A stretch of 64,000 nt of DNA from Hydractinia symbiolongicarpus (Eukaryota > Cnidaria > Hydrozoa > Anthoathecata > Hydractiniidae). Shown in pieces: positions 11,701-23,399 of the stretch. Both the position numbers and the translations under genes were made by a program. The stretch spans positions 8,370,001-8,434,000 of the forward strand of contig NC_079881.1 in NCBI RefSeq assembly GCF_029227915.1. The letters run 5' to 3'. A model generated the notes under the pieces. The model made no database searches and was not told the DNA's origin. It saw only the letters and a program-made list of their open reading frames with translations. Numbering within the stretch: the first letter of the stretch is position 1; the number at the start of each line of letters is the position of its first letter.

Positions 11701-14200
11701 AACTTCCCAGTAGTTAAGGAGATTGGGTACGAAGTTTACATCTGTGACGGACCAACGTGAAATCCCAGGGTCGATTTTTTCTCAAAAAATGCTCCGAAAG
11801 AAAAAAACGACGGTTTTAAAGAATTTCCTACGCCTTCGGGCGCGGAAATTCAATTACGTTACACTACAAGCCTTGGGGATGAGGTTGGCTTTGTTAAGGT
11901 CGCGGAAATGAGTAAAGTCGGCCTTCTGAACTATAATGGCGTAGGAAGAACTGAAAGGTCAATCTAAAAGTTCTCTGTTTTTCGTATATATCTATCTCAT
12001 ACATACATATATACATCTTTATTCTCTAAAAATTCCTTTCCAACACTTGTTTTAACTCCTATTCTAGATTTCATTTATTAACCAAATTTCTGCCTATAAA
12101 CGTTCTTTTGGGGTTCTAGCTAGGCTAGCTAACATCTAAAAAATATATAGCCTCTAGCTATCTATAGCTAGCTAGCTAGCTAACTTGCTAGCCTAGCTGT
12201 AGTTGCTAGTTAGCTAGTTAAATATTTGATTAAAGATTACTAATAATGCAAGATAATTTGCAGAAATTCAGCATCAAGAGTTTTTTTTCTGGTTTAAATT
12301 GTAGCTAGCTTTGATACAAATATTCTTCAGTTATACTATTTGCCTCCTAATATATAGCTAGGATAGAATATGTAGGTTCAATTTGCAGTCATTTTACATT
12401 AATTTCTAAGTCCTCACAGTGTTTTTGTGTTACTTTTTTAGATGCATCGTTTAGATGTATAGCTCAGAAGAGAGTGGTATAAAAGACTATCTTTTTGTAA
12501 CTTTCTAAAGTCGCTTTTACACGATCAAATTTTTTATGACATATGATATATGATCATATAAACCACCTGCTCGTCTCACCATATGCACTGGTGTTACACA
12601 ATCATATATTAATGCCCTGACCTTCAGTTCGTAATTAGCATATGTACAACTTACTTCCTAATCAGTTTATCTTAAAACATAGAGAGCTAGTTGGGACAGA
12701 ACTATTAACTTAAGAAGTACACCAACAGGAAAGGTAGGTCAATAGGACTTGTACTTCATTTCCATTTGTCATGTAAGGCTAATGACGAAATTTTTTGCCA
12801 GCTGAAAAACAAAAAAAATATTGTCAAGGCAATACAGACGCAAAACATTTGAAATGTATCTCATGTCAGCAATTTTAATGAAGGTGGGTATTTAATAGAA
12901 ATACATTTTAGAGATACATTTTAACACGGAAGAACAATTATGTATTGGGTATAGTTTGGGTAAGGTATTACTCTAAAATAGCTCAGTTCTGCTTAGCGTG
13001 TGTACGAAGTAGAACAAGGCGTGTGATAAAGAGCATACCTGGATTTCACATGGCATGTGCAAAAGCGTGCGCGTGCGATCGCATACCATTCAAGACCAAG
13101 ACTGCATATTATTGTATGAATGAGTTTCAACATGCAGAAAAAATTAGAAAAATTAACAGGCAAAAAAATGCAAACTTTAGGTGAAGAAAGTTAAGTTATG
13201 GTTAAAAACTTTTGTACTGTGGCTTCTAGCATCTTTTCACTGATATATGATCTAAATCTAAACTAAATGCAAGCTATATTCTAATTTCAAGATCACATTA
13301 TGCCTTTACCTGAAAATAAAGTTTGTAATGGACTGGTCCATAGCTTACTGCCTGCATTACTTTGCCTGTTGATTTGCATAGGAAGTGTGGGGATTATAAA
13401 CAACACACGGCATGATGAAAGTCGTCTATATCATTTGTCAACTGATAAATCATATTTAAATCACTTTGAAGTGGCGATGAGATCCATCATTACATGATGG
13501 TGCTGACTTGCTAAAAACGTTTGCATATAATTTAAGTGTGAGATAATGAGTTTTTACCTATAACTCCTGAAATTGCCCTAAGTAGTTCCTTAACTTTGTC
13601 TGAATTGTTGCTGAAATGAAAACAGCACTTCCAATTTTATTGACTAGGCCACAAAAAAGACAACCTTCAAAGTACTGCAGAATTTATTTATATATAATGT
13701 GTAAAGTTTATTTGAAAACTTTATGAAGAACAGAAATAGATAAAAAGGTAACGTTTTGTACGGGTACATTAAACTTGTCTGTCGTTTAAGTAAACAGAAT
13801 GCTTGAGGAGAATTAATGTTAAATTTTATTTGTCTTTATCAAATCAGTTGAACTCCGGAAGAAAACATTCATAAATAAATACCCTATCATTGAAATCATT
13901 TCTTTAACACTACTGTTTTTGGTCAGCAGATGTATGATAAATTTGTAACAATATATTTTTTTATTTTTTCTCTAAAACAAAGAAACATTTTCAAATGACC
14001 ATTTATTGACAAAATTATATACTTTTTTCCTAAAAATTTCTTGAACCATAAATGATAATTTTATAAGCTTTATTCTATTTTTTTCAATATCTACAAGACT
14101 GCCTTATATTTATGAACATGTCCACATTGCTTTTCATGTTTCCCATTTAGAAAATAACTTTAAAAAGAAAGTTTATTTGATTACATTTTGTTGCGTAATT
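11701..14200. other. Upstream region of PDPK1
   Basis: No supported gene. Short open frames at 11723-11911, 12945-13184 and 13300-13497 lack recognisable motifs. The last has one hydrophobic segment but no splice or homology support. A TTTCCCATTTAG sequence just before 14151 could be a splice or trans-splice acceptor for a PDPK1 5' UTR, but this is speculative. Confidence 0.35.
12112..12210. repeat. GCTA-rich simple-sequence tract
   Basis: Dense, imperfect runs of TAGCTAGC and its complement (self-complementary) over about 100 bp. A smaller version occurs at 5176-5190. Confidence 0.8.
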
Positions 14201-17200
14201 ATGTCATCCAACAACGAAGCAAAGCAGAAGTCCAGTGAAAGCACGGTTACCCCTTTTCTGAAGAAGAAGAGAGAAGATTTTCATTTTGGGAAAATTTTAG
14301 GTGAAGGGTCTTATTCAGAGGTAAGTTGTATGTATACAGCATGCATATTATATGGTACTGTATATCCAAACACTAATAGTACAAACTTTCTCTTTGAATT
14401 CTATTTTTGCAGGCACTGCTTGTACTATATACTCTATTATATTTTTTTATTTATGCAATTTATACAACGATTTATACAACGTTAAACGAATAGTGAGTGA
14501 GTGCGTGTGTGAGTCCTTTTTATTTTTAGGTTGTACTGGTAAGAGAACATGCTACCCAGAAAGAATATGCTAGTAATGGCCTTTCATATTATTTGGTTTT
14601 TTTTTCAATAATTTTTCTCTGTATATGGATTTTTTAGATTCTTTTGTAAATCATTCACTTTTTTCTTAGTGAAAATCTTAATAAAGCAACACATTATCAG
14701 GGAGAAAAAAGTCCCATATGTTTCACGAGAAAAGGAAGTAATGAAAATGACGAATCACCCATTCATTGTTAGATTGTATTTTACATTTCAAGATAAAGAA
14801 AATCTATGTATCTTTTCTAAATATCTTTAGCCCTTGTGTTATATCAATGGTATTATATCCCACTGGAATTATTTATACTTTCTGTTTTTCACGTTTAAGC
14901 CTTGAAACTAAATTTTTTCTAATAAAATTCTCCACATCATTTTTTACATTGTTATTTGTGATTATTAAAAATAGTTTAGAGTATATCTCTTCTTAATTAT
15001 TTTTAAAAAGATTATGGCTTAAGTTATGCAAAAGGTGGAGAATTACTTCAATATATTATTAAGGTATTGTTTTTTAGATTTTATTCACTAAGCTTTGACA
15101 TCAGTAAAAAAACGTTTGCCTTTTTTTTCATCAAATCAAATCAACCATTTCATTATTTGTTTTTTCTAGCTTGGTTCATTTGATGAGGAATGCACACGGT
15201 TTTATTCTGCTGAACTTATTGTTGCCTTGGAATATTTGCATGGTCTTGGAATTATACATAGGTATATACATAGGTTTATGATCACAAGTTGGGTTGAATT
15301 TAAAATTTGTTTAAAAGGGACTTCTAAAGTTATTGAGCATTCATATATCAACAATGTGCCCAGGGTAGACTTTGCAAATACAGTATATACAGGTCATATT
15401 TTTGCCTTGTTGAAATGTGGAAAACTACTCCAGGAATAATAAGTTAAACAATGAATGTTTTGGTTAAAGTTATACGAGAATATAAATTTTACAATTTTAT
15501 AAAGGGATTTAAAGCCTGAAAATATATTGCTAAGTGAAGATATGCATATAAAATTAGCAGATTTTGGAACAGCAAAGATTTTGAATAAAAACGATCCTAC
15601 TTCTAAAGGTAAGTTTAATTACCTGTATGAAAATTGTTATCAAAGAGGACTGAACCTGTTGAGTTATTTTTACTTATTGTCTAAATATTTTTAATTTTAT
15701 GTCTATAAAAAGCCTATAATGATAAGTATTAAATTAACTTTTTGTGAAATACTGATAGAATAGAATAAAATAGAACATACAAGCATGTTTTGGTTACCTA
15801 TAAAACATGTATAATTCAGTTATTTAGTAAATCATTTTTTATAAAACTTAGTACTTATTAGGGTGGCCACACCTCTCCTGAACAACTAAACCGTACAGCT
15901 AAAACCCCCTTCCCTAACCTTTTTTAAAACCAAAAAAAGTTTTTCATTTAATGATTTGGATGACCTATAACGATTCTGTCTCTGCATGTTACAACTTTTA
16001 AATTTTTTTTCAACCTTCCCCATTTTAAGAAATTGAAAGTTAACAAATTAATCTAGATATTGAAAAATTATTTCTTAAAAATCTCTTCAAATCTTTTTTG
16101 AAAAATTTTGAAAGAATAGTGTGTGACAATTGATGTTATATTATTTTTTTTATTATTTTTTTGCTCAGCTCTATATTTTTTGTTTTTTAGGTGAAAAAGC
16201 AAATTCCTTTGTTGGAACAGCCCAATACGTTTCACCAGAACTTCTGTCAGAGAAAGTTTGTTATAAAAGGTAGTAGGCTAAGTTAGTTAATTGCTTGTTC
16301 AATTTCCAATGCACACATAACAGCGATGCCAATTCATGCCTAAAACTTTATTATGAAGCCTTATCAAATTTCTTATCGAAGCCTAAGACAAACAAATCCG
16401 ATGTAATTATGAAATATGCTACAAAAGGGAGAGGTTCAAAAAGGAAATGAATTTAATAAAACACCACTACCAAAACTTTCAGAATAAAAGAATTCCTAAT
16501 AAAATAATAATGAAAATGAAGCACAATTATGGCACCAAATTTTATTATGGATGAATAAATTATTGACTAACTGCGGTCTGTATTCACATTAACTCATTTT
16601 AAAATGTCCCACTGTTTTAACTAGGTGAAGAATCACGTTTTAAATTTTGCCTGACGATTTCCTGATTTTGTCCCTCAGACATGTTACAGAAGAAGCAATA
16701 GGTCCTGGTGAAGTTGGCATCATAAAAATGTTGGGAAGAGTATTTCTTCTTAGTCAATAAAAGGTCAATAAACAATAATTTGGGTTAAGGCTCACAATGT
16801 TTGTAGCAACAGTACAGTAACAAAGCACTGATCAATTTAAATTTTTAAATTATACTTTGAATATTTTATAATGACTGGTTGTTAGCCAGTAAAAAATTCC
16901 CAGGGGATTACCTTATATCCAGCATTCTTGTCACAAAGTGATTTTTACTTAAATAGGGGTTATTACTATGATTACAGTTGTGATTAATATGGTATTTTTG
17001 ATTACAAAAGCCTAATTTCATATTGCCCCACAGAAAGGCAGTGAGTGTCTGTGTAAAATTCTCAATTATTTTTACACCAACCAACTTTTTATATGATTGT
17101 TGATCATTTATTATATTTAGTTCAGATTTATGGGCGCTAGGCTGTATAATATACCAGCTGCTGGCCGGCAGACCACCGTTTAGAGCAGCGTAAGTACACA

Positions 17201-20200
17201 ACCAACAATAACAAAATTCACCTAATATCAATTAAAAAATGTTCAATATTTGAATAATTTTTACTTTAGAAATGAATACCTCATATTTCAAAAGATTATC
17301 AAATTAGAATATACGTTCCCAGAAGGATTTCTTATAGAACCCAAGGATTTAGTGTCTAATCTATTGGTAAGACGTTTTGACTTAATCCTTGACTTTTTTT
17401 AAAACTCTGATACTTACTGAGTTTTTAAATTTATCAATTAGACACTTGCATGCCAAATTTTTGCCTTTTTTCATGGCAATTATGGTAAACTGGAAATTAT
17501 GTTAAATTTTTCTTACAAACTTTAAACAGAATGTTAAAATTCTTTCTAAAAGTAGAGTATTTAAATTTCAAGCAGATAGTGGTATTTCGGGCAAATCAAG
17601 CTTTTGATGACGTCACAAGAAATTTGCTGACATAGCAAAAATTTATAATATAAGTGTGCCAAGTTTGATGCCATTTCGAAAAGTGTATCAAAAATTGTGC
17701 AGATTTATAGATGTCAAAAAAGCCCAGATAGATGATTTTGAGAGTTGCTGTTTTGCCCACATAAACTTATAAGTCAAAAAGCAAACAATGATTTAATTTC
17801 TTGGAAAATATGTTTAACGTACAAGTGTTTGTTGAAGTGTTTTCTTGACATCTGTTTGATTAGAAACAACGGAATTACTAAATAAACATCAAGAATTTTC
17901 ATTAGTCATTTTAAAATGATTCATTAATCTTGGACTGGATCTTGCAGGATTAAATTTAAAGTGAATTTTTGCGAAGTAAACATTTCTTCGTTCCTTGTGA
18001 AAGTGTCTCGTGAACAGTATCATTGCCTAACCTACTGTTTAATAATAATCATTTAGTATTTCGATTCACAAAAATAAGTATATTTCTGGACTATTAAGTC
18101 ACAAAAGTACATGCTAATATTTTGACAATGAATGGCAAAATTAAATGAAGTAATAATTTTTCCAGCATTTATTACCCATTTTTTGCTCCTTGTATAGATC
18201 TGTTTGTTAAAATATGTTACCTCATACATTTTAAGGTGTTAGATCCTAAAAAAAGAGTTGGATGTGACGACATGGGAGGATACGAAACTTTAAAGTCACA
18301 CGCTTTTTATAAAGGTAAGCATAACTGTTTGAGCTTGAAAGTTCAAATATTTAAACAATCCTGAAATTTCTACGATTTCTAACTGACGACTAGATATGCT
18401 TGCAAAATATAGTTTGGTTTGTATATTTTCTGTCTCATATTTGACAGTATAGTTTTGTTGTGAAGTAAAAGTGCAAAATTATATGATATTCAAGAAGTTT
18501 GCTAATTTTGTGAAGGGTTTAAGTCACATTTTATTTCAATTACAAAATAAATTTCTGTCACTTTTTAAATTTAATGTTTCAAAAACATGTGTTGATTTGT
18601 TCCCAAAGCTTTCCCTAAAGCAGTTCAACTAAGGCAAGAAGGGGTATGAGTAATATAATAATGTACAACCTTAATACCAGAACGTTCTCTAATCGAAGAT
18701 TAATTTTTTTCTAGGTGTGGATTTCGAAAATTTGCATAAAACTGACCCACCGAAGTTAAAGCTATATTTACCATCAAATGATCCAGCTCAGCCAGCATTC
18801 TCTGAAGAAGTTGATGTAAAAACTCCTTTTAAGTGTTTTGTATAATCTGCTGACTCAGATTAAATATTTCATTGCTACAGTCTAACTTTATAATTAATAA
18901 AGAATATCTGTTGTATATTAAGAAGAGATTATAATAGTTAAATTTTATTATTATGAACCAAATATTGACCTATTGTTTTTAAGCCTCGTGTTTGTAACTA
19001 CTTTTAAAGATTTGGGTATAATAAAGTATTATGATTGTATCACTAACTGCTATGTCACACTTTTGTAGATTTCCACCTTAATGGATAAAGATGATGACTT
19101 AGACGAATGGGAGTTAGAGCGTTTCAATATAACAGAGCATAAAAATTACACTACAAAAACAGAGACAGAGGCAGAGAAACATAAGGCAGACTTGGAAAAA
19201 CAGAAAAGAGAATCTATATGGTAAGTTTAAAGATGTTTGTTGTGTTGTTATAGCATGTGGTCAAGCGATTAAGGGGCTCACTGTTTAATCATGAGAACAG
19301 TTGTTTGGTTCACAACGCGGACATGTTGAGAAATTGCCATTACCAGATCCATGCCATGTGTATGAGATAGGGTAGGTTATGCCAATGTATATCTAGCGTG
19401 TACTTTGAGAATACAGGACCCATATTGGTAAATGTGTTTTAAACACTGAAGCGTCTGTCTATAACTGAATAAATTAATAATCCTAAAATTTATGCTTTTT
19501 TAATTGCCCAAAAAAGACGAGTGCTTCTTCTGCAGTTAATGTTGCTCCTTATATTATATTAGATTATTCTGTATCTGTACGAAGAGTTCTGTACGAAACG
19601 ATTCTTTTTAATTAAGAAATATATGCTTTTCTTCTGTGAAAAATTTATGTAAAAGGTTTAATTTTATGGCGATTAAGTTTTGTGGATTTCATGATTTCTA
19701 ATTAAATTGAAACCTCTAAAAATTTGGCATCTACAAGATTAAATCCCTACAAAAAACCTCAATAAATTACCTGATTTTTTTGAAACTTTATGAAATGCAT
19801 AATATATAGCCTCTCTATTGTCGTGTCTCTATGTTCTTAGAAAATGATTTCGAAATAAAAAACGATTTTTTTCTTCAAAAAACTATTTTATTAATTTTTC
19901 TTGCTAAATTAAACCTATTTAATTGTCTTATCCACGAAATCCGTGAAAATTTTATGTTTGTTACTCCGTAAAGTTAAGTTACAAGATACCCAAATTTCTT
20001 AGCTAGGGCACATTTTAACTGCCTAAAAGTACAAGTTAGGTATTAAATACACATTTCACTAATTTTTAGGCATCCGTTTGTTGATGGGCATTTAATTTTA
20101 AAGATGGGAATAATAGACAAGCGAAAGGTATGTTGCTACGCTGTTAACTGTTTCATCTGTTTTTACATAATGCATATTACATTGCTACATATCTCTTTCT

Positions 20201-21511
20201 TGATACGTATTTACTTTTTTTAATTTAGGGTTTATTCGCAAAAAGACGACAGTTTCTGCTCACTGAAGGTCCAGAACTTTATTATGTAGATCCACATGCA
20301 ATGGTTTTAAAAGGAAAAATACCCTGGTATGTTTTCACCAGCCATTTTCTTAGTTTTATATATAATAAAAACTTTGAAGCTCGAACATTTATCGCATCGT
20401 TCAACAACATACACTGGTATTTTGATTTTTAGGATTGTTTTTAAACTTTATTTAACATAAAATTTTTATTTTTAGGACTAAAGAGTTAAGACCAGAAGTT
20501 AAGAACTTTAAAATATTTTTCGTGCACACGGTAAGTTGACAAAAGCCTGTTCTTTCAACGCATTTGTGACCAGTGTTAAATAAACCAATATGGCCGACAT
20601 TTCGGAACGTGACTGAACGAATTATATTTCCTAATAGCTATAAGACTTCAAATTCATTTAAGTTAGAATATTCTGACCTTTTAAATGCTTTTTATCTTAA
20701 TGTGATTGCTTTACTGTGCACACTTTATAAGCACTTTATAACTTGATATCTATAAGCATAACTTCGTATTTTTAAGCATACCTTGGCGTTTATAAGCATA
20801 ACTTTGTATTTTTAAGCATAACTTGGTATTTATAAGCATAACTTGGTGTTTATAAGCATAACTTTGTATTTTTAAGCATAACTTGGTGATTATAAGCATA
20901 ACTTCGTATTTTTAAGCATAACTTGGTGTTTATAAGCATAACTTGATATCTATAAGCATAACTTGATATTTATAAGCATAACTTGGTGTTTATAAGCATA
21001 ACTTTGTATTTTTAAGCATAACTTGGTGATTATAAGCATAACTTTGTATTTTTAAGCATAACTTGGTGATTATAAGCATAACTAACTTGATATCTATAAG
21101 CATAACTTGATATCTATAATCATATCTTTGTATTTTTAAGCATAACTTGGCGTTTAAAAGCATAACTTTGTATTTTTAAGCATAACTTGAGACAAGAACC
21201 GATGTTATTTTAATTTTTAAATATTTTTTAATTATATGTTCTATTGAAAGTGGTTTCAAGATGCTCGAATCAGAGCAATGAGGGAGGTATTAGGTCCATC
21301 AACTTCGATGTTTCGGCGGTGAAAAGGATGGACAGATATCTCATATATAACTTGACCTATTGAATGGACAGAGCACAGTCCCCAAAATATTTTTTTTTAT
21401 TCTTTTTAGCCCCATCGTACATACTATCTCGAAGATCCGGCCAGTCGTGCAACTGAGTGGGTAAAAATGATAGAAGAAGTTCATAAGCGTTACTTTAGTA
21501 CCAAAAAATAA
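14201..21511 (+). CDS. PDPK1: PDK1 kinase (3-phosphoinositide-dependent kinase)
   Basis: Sixteen exons join in phase to 479 residues: 14201-14320, 14530-14572, 14670-14807, 15011-15063, 15170-15261, 15505-15608, 16191-16269, 17121-17189, 17270-17366, 18236-18314, 18715-18815, 19069-19220, 20070-20127, 20229-20326, 20476-20530, 21410-21511. The kinase domain (about 28-292) has the glycine loop GEGSYSEV, Lys56 in AMK, HRDLKPEN (Asp150) and DFG (Asp168). The activation segment is [14 protein letters not shown], where Ser189 matches the autophosphorylated Ser241 of the human enzyme. A C-terminal PH domain (about 376-479, from [14 protein letters not shown]) would bind PIP3. PDK1 phosphorylates the activation loop of AGC kinases such as Akt, S6K and PKC. 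All catalytic residues are present. It is shorter than the human protein (556), mainly because the N-terminal extension is nearly absent; an upstream coding exon cannot be excluded. The linker is acidic and charged. Confidence 0.95.
17405..17760 (+). repeat. Dispersed repeat R1, copy 2 (PDPK1 intron 9)
   Basis: Shorter relative of 2719-3260. It shares the TTAGACACTTGCATGCCAAAT start, the AATGTTAAAATTC and AAGCAGATAGTGGTATTT blocks, and the right end GTGCCAAGTTTGATGCCATT and AAAATTGTGCAG. Several internal blocks are deleted. It is in the same orientation as the host gene and away from the splice sites. Confidence 0.65.
19250..19440 (+). mobile_element. tRNA-derived SINE-like insertion (PDPK1 intron 12)
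   Basis: The sequence TGGTCAAGCGATTAAGG resembles the A box and D arm of a leucine/serine-type tRNA. It is followed by a pseudo-anticodon stem (CTGTTTAATCATGAGAACAG) and GGTTCACAACGCGG, a degenerate B box. An unrelated body follows. It is not a functional tRNA: the acceptor stem and a proper T arm are missing. I infer an old SINE. No poly-A tail or target duplication was defined. Confidence 0.5.
20728..21190 (+). repeat. 20-bp minisatellite in PDPK1 intron 15
   Basis: About 22-23 tandem units of the type TATAAGCATAACTTGGTGTT alternate with TTTAAGCATAACTTTGTATT. The period is 20 bp, so 60 bp holds exactly three units, and a higher-order pairing of 'GTGTT' and 'TTTGT' units is visible. It ends about 60 bp before the first 109-bp repeat. 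Confidence 0.9.
21248..21356 (+). repeat. 109-bp structured direct repeat, copy 1 (intron 15)
   Basis: Identical, as far as I can read, to 21556-21664. It can fold into two hairpins. The first is small, TGCTC-GAATCA-GAGCA. The second is long: GAGGTAT…GGTCCATC pairs with GATGGAC…ATATCTC around a ~25-base loop. It lies directly upstream of the last PDPK1 exon. No tRNA, snRNA Sm site or known snoRNA box was recognised, so its nature is unknown. Confidence 0.85.
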
Positions 21512-21555
21512 TTGGAAACGTTATAAATTGCACTGTTATAAACGTGCATTTAACG

Positions 21556-21664
21556 AAGTGGTTTCAAGATGCTCGAATCAGAGCAATGAGGGAGGTATTA
21601 GGTCCATCAACTTCGATGTTTCGGCGGTGAAAAGGATGGACAGATATCTCATATATAACTTGAC
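21556..21664 (+). repeat. 109-bp structured direct repeat, copy 2 (3' flank)
   Basis: Second copy of the repeat at 21248-21356, 308 bp downstream and 45 bp after the PDPK1 stop codon. It is thus probably within the 3' UTR. The sequences between and after the copies are not similar, so this is not a simple tandem duplication of a larger unit. Confidence 0.85.
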
Positions 21665-22916
21665 TTAGTAATTTACAAAGGCTTAAAGCAAACTTACACG
21701 ATATCTAAAACGATCTAGAATCGAAATTAAAGGGGAATATTTGTTCGGTACGAATGCGTTAATTCGAATGCTGTGAATCGGCCCTTTTTATGATTTTCTG
21801 GTGTATAATTCGAAAAAACTCATTAATTTGAACTGTCTGGTTTTATTAGTATTTGAATTACGGACGTTTACTTTATTTTATTTTCATAATTAATAGTGCA
21901 TTTTAAGCTTGAATATCTGGATATAAGGAATTTTTTTCTTTTACTTTTTTTACGCATATAATGCAGGGAAAAATTATTGTAGGAAAAATGTATTCCGGAA
22001 CTCGTTTTTCGCGGATTAAATTCCGTAAAATTATATATTTTAGAGCAAGTCTCAAAAATACGTTTCGCAGAAGCTTATTAATCGCAAAATTGAGTGTCAA
22101 AACATTTTAAAAAACTACTGACTCTTAAAAAAAATAAATTATTGACGATCGTTAAATGAATTTTGCTCAAGATATACTAAACGTTATTTCATTAAAAAAA
22201 TGACTCTCTTTTTGTTTTCCTTTTGCATCGGAACTCAAAATGAAAAATTAAAGTGCTTATCTCCCATAAAAAAATCTTTTAATTGCAAACAATAATGGTC
22301 TATAGGCGCAAAAATAAATGGTAATTAACAAAATAAACAATTTTGTTTTGATTTTCTCTAAACTTTTTTTATTCGGAAGAATTTTTGGCGCAGAGAAAAT
22401 ATGTCGAAATTGGCGATTTTAGTCTGAATATGCCAGATTTATTTTTTCTTCTATATCGCCACATCAAATACACGACAAAAATTCATTTGCTGTATTACCA
22501 ACTTAAATCTGCGCCGAAATTTGTGCAAATAAGGCATAGCCCTTTTACTCCCAGTTTCGTGTAATAAATACACTAATATCTCGACAGTGGTTAAATAGCG
22601 ATAATTGTAGTATATTAAGATACATCGTGTGAATGCTTGGTAGAAGCATCACGTGTGCATCAAAGTTTAGTTTCGCTTAAATTGACAGATGCTTAGAAAA
22701 AAATGTCAATGAGAAAATTATGAGAATTAAAGCAGCACGAATGACCAAAAACGACCTAAAAGCGCTTGAGTTCAGTTGCAGATCGATTTTAGACCCTTAT
22801 AAACTCAGCATTCGTTATTTCGAACTTGCCAAAATGCACAGCGGAGTTAGGTTATTTGGTTAGGTCTAAAATCTCAGAGAGTACTAATTTTTTCTGGAGT
22901 AAGCACGCCCGGATTT
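21665..22916. other. PDPK1 downstream intergenic region
   Basis: AT-rich with no supported gene. It carries scattered AATTCG/CGAATT and TTTTCGCGGATTAAATTC-type motifs that recur elsewhere in the window as decayed repeats. Confidence 0.4.
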
Positions 22917-23399
22917 CTAAATGCTTCGCACCTTTCCGGGTCGTGGATCTAATTGTTCCATAAAGCGGACATTGTGGAAAGTGTCGTTAGCGTATTTTCT
23001 TCGGTTACTCGCCTTACACCCTTACCGAAGTACAACTTTTACTGCAGAGTACTGGTCAAGTGCTGCAGTTTGGCCATTTCGAGATATATCCAGAAAACGG
23101 TCTTTTGCAAAAATATTATGTCCGGAATTGTCGAATATAACTGAACGGCCATCCAGCCCGATTATAGGGAACTTACTTTTTTTCTTGATAACTAACGCAT
23201 TCAATGCTAGTATTCGTGAATCATTTTTTCCGCAGTTCACCATTCTCCAGCCTTTCTCGAAAATATATTCATCGCAAAAACTACCCAGGGTCAGCGAATC
23301 AATTCTTAAAGGGATGGTGAAAGACATATTGGAAATAAAGTCGAAGGTCAACGGCTGCGGTGCCATTTTCTTGTTGTCGTCTTTTTGAATAGCGGCCAT
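22917..23399 (-). CDS. Hypothetical protein with one in-frame stop
   Basis: Starting at ATG 23399 (minus), 125 codons run open to a TAA at 23024-23022. In the same frame a further 34 coding-looking codons (GCKASNRRKYAND… ending DPRPGKVRSI) follow to a TAG at 22919-22917. Composition is balanced, unlike the Phe/Ile/Lys-rich chance frames around it, and the first residues (MAAIQKDDNKKMAPQPL) look like a real N-terminus. I recognise no family, signal peptide or membrane segment. The TAA sits in CG|GTAAGG, a good splice donor, so this could instead be exon 1 of a spliced gene; I did not find the partner exon. Other options are a pseudogene or a readthrough stop. Confidence 0.4.

Noticed and set aside
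16908-17231. 107-codon minus-strand frame
   Set aside because: It runs antisense over PDPK1 exon 8 (the [16 protein letters not shown] region) and adjoining introns, so it is a shadow.
19256-19325. Functional tRNA gene
   Set aside because: A- and B-box-like sequences are present but acceptor and T stems do not pair; it is better read as a SINE-like relic.
21248-21356. Spliced-leader RNA gene
   Set aside because: An AG|GTATTAG donor-like site exists, but no Sm-binding site (AATTTTTG type) follows, so there is not enough support.
22921-23388. 155-codon + strand open frame
   Set aside because: It is the complement of the minus-strand hypothetical ORF. The minus frame has the more natural N-terminus and composition, and the + frame shows no motif.
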